Part shown: positions 61,071-64,000 of the stretch, in pieces | How positions within the stretch are numbered: the stretch's first letter is position 1 | How the letters are laid out: each line of letters starts with the position of its first letter | From: Brumimicrobium glaciale | Lineage (GTDB): Bacteria; Bacteroidota; Bacteroidia; Flavobacteriales_D; Crocinitomicaceae | NCBI RefSeq assembly: GCF_004152935.1 | Contig: NZ_SETE01000002.1 | Location: 62,001-126,000 of the forward strand | Direction: 5' to 3' | Length of the DNA: 64,000 nucleotides | The notes under the pieces: model-generated | Told to the model about the DNA's origin: nothing | The model's input: only the letters and a program-made list of their open reading frames with translations | Database searches by the model: none | Position numbers and translations under genes: made by a program

Positions 61071-63428
61071 TTATCTAATTAAATTAACCATTCCTTTACT
61101 CATTTGGCCAGTTGAATTAGTTATTCCTTTGAATCTTACAATCCAAATATAAACTCCTTCTTCAACCATACGATTATCATAACTTCCATCCCAGCCAATT
61201 TCCGCATTATTTGATTCGAAAATTATTTCTCCCCAACGATTATAAATTTGCAATTGGTAGTTCATAGGATCAAATTCTGATGTGAAAATTGGTTTGAAAT
61301 TATTATTAAATTTATCTCCATTTGGTGTAAATGCGTTAGGAATAAAATAATCGAGTTTCTCTTCAGTAATCAGTTCAAATTGTGCTGTGTCAGAACATCC
61401 ATTTTCGTTTAAAGCTATTAAAGTTATCATGAATGAATCTCCATTTGATGCTTTAAAAGTATGAAAAGCATTAAAATTATTTTCTTTTGGTGAATCATCT
61501 CCAAAATCCCAAGTAAAGTTATTCGCGTAACTTGACTCATTAGTGAAATTTACATCAGGTTCACCAATTGGAATTGTAATTGGATCAGTTGAAAATTGAG
61601 TTATTGGATTAGGCATAACTTCTATATAATTCGCTTTAGAATTACTCGCTACACACCCATTTTCGTCAGTTACAGTCAGTGTTACACTATATATACCAGC
61701 AGAAGTATATAAATTTGAAGCCGAATTCATTTGATTACTCGTGTTTCCATCTCCGAATTCCCATAAACAATCAACTAAAGTTGTATTCGAAGTAATATTG
61801 AAATTGACAAGATGAGATTCGCAACCTTTTAAAAAGTCTGCTGTAAAATTGGTTGACGGTAAATTGTTTACTTCAATTTCAATCTGATCTGTATATAAAC
61901 ATCCTTCTACTGTGATTGCGTTGTAAATATATATTCCTTCCATCATTGATGCTGGATCAAAAGTCCCAAGGTTTCCTCCTGTTAAAGTTGAAGCACCTGT
62001 CCAAGTTCCATTGTTAGCTGGGTTCCCTCCTAGCTGATCAAATAAATTCAATGTTGCAGAATTATCACATAAATTAATCGTGTTGTTATTTCCAGCGTTT
62101 CCAGTTGAATTAATGTTTACCGTGACAGTTGAACTTTCTTGACATGTTCCAGTTCCAACAGTATAAGTGTAAATTCCAGCGTTCATTGTTGTTGGATTAA
62201 ATGTTCCAAGATTTCCACCAGTTAAAGTTGAAGCACCTGACCAAATTCCATTATTATCAGGATTTCCTCCAAGCTGATCAAATAAATTCAATGTTGCAGA
62301 ATTATCACATAAATTAATCGTGTTGTTATTTCCAGCGTTTCCAGTTGAATTAATATTTACAGTGACCGCTGAACTTCCTTGACATGTTCCAGTTCCAGCA
62401 GTATAAGTGTAAATTCCAGCGTTCATTGTTGTTGGATTAAATGTTCCAAGATTTCCTCCTGTTAAAGTTGAAGCACCTGACCAAATTCCATTATTATCAG
62501 GATTCCCTCCTAATTGATCAAATAAATTCAATGTTGCAGAATTATCACATAAATTAATCGTGTTGTTATTTCCAGCGTTTCCAGTTGAATTAATATTTAC
62601 TGTGACCGTTGAACTTTCTTGACATGTTCCAGTTCCAACAGTATAAGTGTAAATTCCAGCATTCATTGTTGTTGGATTAAATGTTCCAAGATTTCCACCA
62701 GTTAAAGCTGAAGCACCTGTCCAAGTTCCATTATTAGCAGGGTTCCCTCCTAGTTGATTAAATAAATTCACTGTTGGAGAAGTTGAACAAATATTCAAGT
62801 TTCCATTTGAACCCGCGTTGGAAGAACTGCAGTTAACAGTCACATCATCAATTCTCCAGTATTCGGATCCAGCCCAAGTTTGAACAGAAATTCTAATTTG
62901 TAAATTACTTCCAGTATTCGGAATACAACCGGTTGAGTAGGTCATCAATGGAGTATCGTCAGACGCAACGACATTTATATTACCACAAGCACCACTACAA
63001 TAAGATGAATTACTAGGGTCAACCCATCCATTTCCATCGATATTGTATTGAAAACGAACCCAATCCACAGAATTGCAACCCGTTCCACAACCTTCCATCG
63101 ATCCAACACTTTCTATACTGAAATCAATTTCTATGTTATTGCAATTTGAAATATCAATAGGTGAGGTAGTTTCCCAAATTGCCTCTCCATTGGTGTCATT
63201 ACCTTCAAAAACGCCAGCTTTAACTTCCCAATAATCCCCCGACAAACATGTTGGACATGAGGATGACCAATTTATTCCATTTGCAGTTCCAGATGTTGTT
63301 CCGTCTGCACTGTTAAATGATTCTTGAAATATGATTTGAGCATTGAGATTCGTTATGGAAGAGAAAATAATAATGGTATATATTACCATTATCAAAAACC
63401 TTCTATTGTAATCTATTTGAATTTTCAT
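61071..63428 (-). CDS. Repeat-rich surface protein with PKD domains and gliding-type C-terminal domain
   Basis: The start at 63426-63428 gives 785 residues with a signal peptide (FLIMVIYTIIIFSSITNLNA). The N-terminal 180 residues form a jelly-roll-like domain with many cysteines. Then come four nearly identical units of about 80 residues (each with NLFDQLGGNP, GASTLTGGNLGTF, GIYTYTVGTGTC). PKD-like domains follow (CLWEFGDGNTSN and TWDFGDDSPK). The end is a gliding-motility-associated (CHU_C) domain (IPNAFTPNGDKFNN, LQIYNRWGEIIFES, GVYIWIVRFKG), a type B T9SS signal. It is likely a secreted adhesin-like protein. Confidence 0.85.
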   Translation of the reverse strand: MKIQIDYNRRFLIMVIYTIIIFSSITNLNAQIIFQESFNSADGTTSGTANGINWSSSCPTCLSGDYWEVKAGVFEGNDTNGEAIWETTSPIDISNCNNIEIDFSIESVGSMEGCGTGCNSVDWVRFQYNIDGNGWVDPSNSSYCSGACGNINVVASDDTPLMTYSTGCIPNTGSNLQIRISVQTWAGSEYWRIDDVTVNCSSSNAGSNGNLNICSTSPTVNLFNQLGGNPANNGTWTGASALTGGNLGTFNPTTMNAGIYTYTVGTGTCQESSTVTVNINSTGNAGNNNTINLCDNSATLNLFDQLGGNPDNNGIWSGASTLTGGNLGTFNPTTMNAGIYTYTAGTGTCQGSSAVTVNINSTGNAGNNNTINLCDNSATLNLFDQLGGNPDNNGIWSGASTLTGGNLGTFNPTTMNAGIYTYTVGTGTCQESSTVTVNINSTGNAGNNNTINLCDNSATLNLFDQLGGNPANNGTWTGASTLTGGNLGTFDPASMMEGIYIYNAITVEGCLYTDQIEIEVNNLPSTNFTADFLKGCESHLVNFNITSNTTLVDCLWEFGDGNTSNQMNSASNLYTSAGIYSVTLTVTDENGCVASNSKANYIEVMPNPITQFSTDPITIPIGEPDVNFTNESSYANNFTWDFGDDSPKENNFNAFHTFKASNGDSFMITLIALNENGCSDTAQFELITEEKLDYFIPNAFTPNGDKFNNNFKPIFTSEFDPMNYQLQIYNRWGEIIFESNNAEIGWDGSYDNRMVEEGVYIWIVRFKGITNSTGQMSKGMVNLIR
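61970..62800. repeat. 240-bp tandem repeats within the gliding-type gene
   Basis: Blocks at about 62041, 62281 and 62521, plus a diverged one near 62761, repeat every 240 bp in frame and are almost identical at the DNA level. Such arrays change copy number by recombination. Confidence 0.9.
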
Positions 63429-63742
63429 AAACTTAAAATTATTGGATCGCACGAATTTAAAATGAAACAAAATTGTCCTGATTTATGAATTTATGTTCCG
63501 TCATTGCGCAAAGAAATAGTTTTTACTTCAAGTTGTTATTAACACTATATTATTAAATAAACTATTTGTCATATTCTCGCAGAATTGTTTTTTTTTCTAA
63601 CCACATATATTTATGTTTTACGACTTAATTTGGTATTCCACGAGTTGTTTTATGTCTTATCAAGAGAACCTAAAACTGCAAGTGAATTAAAAAAATATTT
63701 ATCAATTAAAATATTCTTAAATGAATTTGGTTTAATTGAAAA

Positions 63743-63771
63743 GATTCCAAATCGCAATGCGATAAGGAATC
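63743..63771. repeat. Palindrome of the GATTCC/GGAATC type
   Basis: GATTCC and GGAATC arms enclose a TCGC/GCGA inner stem. It resembles the GGGATTCC and GAGGAATCTC parts of the 253-bp repeat at 41873-42165. The wider gap 63471-63823 shows no gene I can support. Confidence 0.55.
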
Positions 63772-63823
63772 TCTTTTAATAACAACATATTAAGTCTTCT
63801 ATGGGTATTAAATATAATGTTCT

Positions 63824-64000
63824 TTATTTCTCATCTTTATCATCTGGCGAACTAAACAAATCCCATTCTACTTGCTGTGATGGTTTATCCTTAATTGGTC
63901 TTCTTGACAAACTTCTTTTACGAGCTTCGGGTTTTGGCGTTTCTTCTTCCTTAGGTTTATACTCATTTGTTTTCTGCTTAGGTACCGACTTTTCTTTTAA
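63824..64000 (-). CDS. C-terminal tail of a gene cut by the window edge
   Basis: On the minus strand the frame enters at 64000 and stops with TAA at 63824-63826, giving the last 58 residues. They are highly charged and Pro/Lys/Arg-rich (KPKEEETPKPEARKRSLSRR), ending in QVEWDLFSSPDDKDEK. Such tails are common at the ends of cytoplasmic or RNA-binding proteins, but the family cannot be named from this part. Confidence 0.55.
   Translation of the reverse strand, partial: LKEKSVPKQKTNEYKPKEEETPKPEARKRSLSRRPIKDKPSQQVEWDLFSSPDDKDEK

Noticed and set aside
61970-62800. Regularly spaced repeats that might be read as a CRISPR array
   Set aside because: The period is 240 bp, units are nearly identical throughout, and they keep the reading frame of one protein. 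No Cas gene is present.
63585-63779. A 64-codon plus-strand frame
   Set aside because: Its C-terminal half is a translated GATTCC/GGAATC palindrome, and no feature supports the rest.
1-64000. rRNA, tRNA and tmRNA genes
   Set aside because: No stretch with the conserved T-arm sequence and cloverleaf spacing, or rRNA signature, was found while reading the gaps; a tRNAscan run would be decisive.

Overview
The window is AT-rich DNA from a member of the Bacteroidota, most likely Flavobacteriales. The support is: secreted proteins with type IX secretion (T9SS) C-terminal sorting domains (YPNP motifs), a gliding-motility-type C-terminal domain, FISUMP-domain lipoproteins, many SPII lipoproteins ending in SC, promoters of the TTG-N19-TAnnTTT type, and almost no Shine-Dalgarno sequences. 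No rRNA, tRNA or CRISPR array was seen.

Layout. 1-2.5 kb: end of an efflux operon (TolC-like, HlyD-like, ABC-2 permease). 2.6-8.6 kb: catalase, a lipoprotein gene split by an in-frame amber codon, an outer-membrane barrel candidate, three unknown genes and a decayed ORF. 8.7-14.7 kb: a large T9SS protein, two FISUMP lipoproteins and a J-domain membrane protein. 14.7-20.8 kb: first copy of a 253-bp repeat, two unknown exported proteins, a palindrome-rich intergenic stretch with a candidate structured RNA, an FAD oxidoreductase and a HAD phosphatase. 21-29.5 kb: an accessory zone with small lipoproteins, a YafQ-type toxin-antitoxin pair, a 1499-residue tandem UvrA-like ATPase, and a RAYT (REP-associated) transposase bracketed by duplicated palindromes; related palindromes occur throughout this zone. 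29.5-39.8 kb: mostly housekeeping genes on the minus strand (rhodanese, topoisomerase IB, CIA30, hydrolase plus YhhN, metal P-type ATPase, N-acyl-D-amino-acid deacylase). 40-49.2 kb: four paralogous T9SS proteins, interrupted by a 195-bp nested palindrome, the second copy of the 253-bp repeat, a frameshifted DNA-alkylation-repair-like gene and a coupled gene pair. 49.3-54.4 kb: TIGR02757 protein, LolD-like ATPase, site-2 protease, Smr protein, glutathione peroxidase, cold-shock-domain protein and a J-KTSC protein. 54.7-60.9 kb: a probable defence locus. 61-63.5 kb: a repeat-containing gliding/T9SS-type protein. The edge holds the tail of another gene.

Most notable: (1) the locus at 54737-60698 pairs a multidomain P-loop ATPase, carrying a TIR/deoxyribosyltransferase-like N-terminus, with a 1081-residue protein whose N-terminus looks like a Cap4/DUF4297-type nuclease and which lacks any P-loop. 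It is a candidate undescribed two-gene anti-phage system. (2) The UvrA-like protein appears to be two UvrB-binding-domain-less UvrAs fused head to tail, with one of four ATP sites degenerate. (3) The RAYT gene sits among several palindrome families, two of them partly duplicated together with a promoter. All functional statements come from reading motifs by eye; no database search was run.
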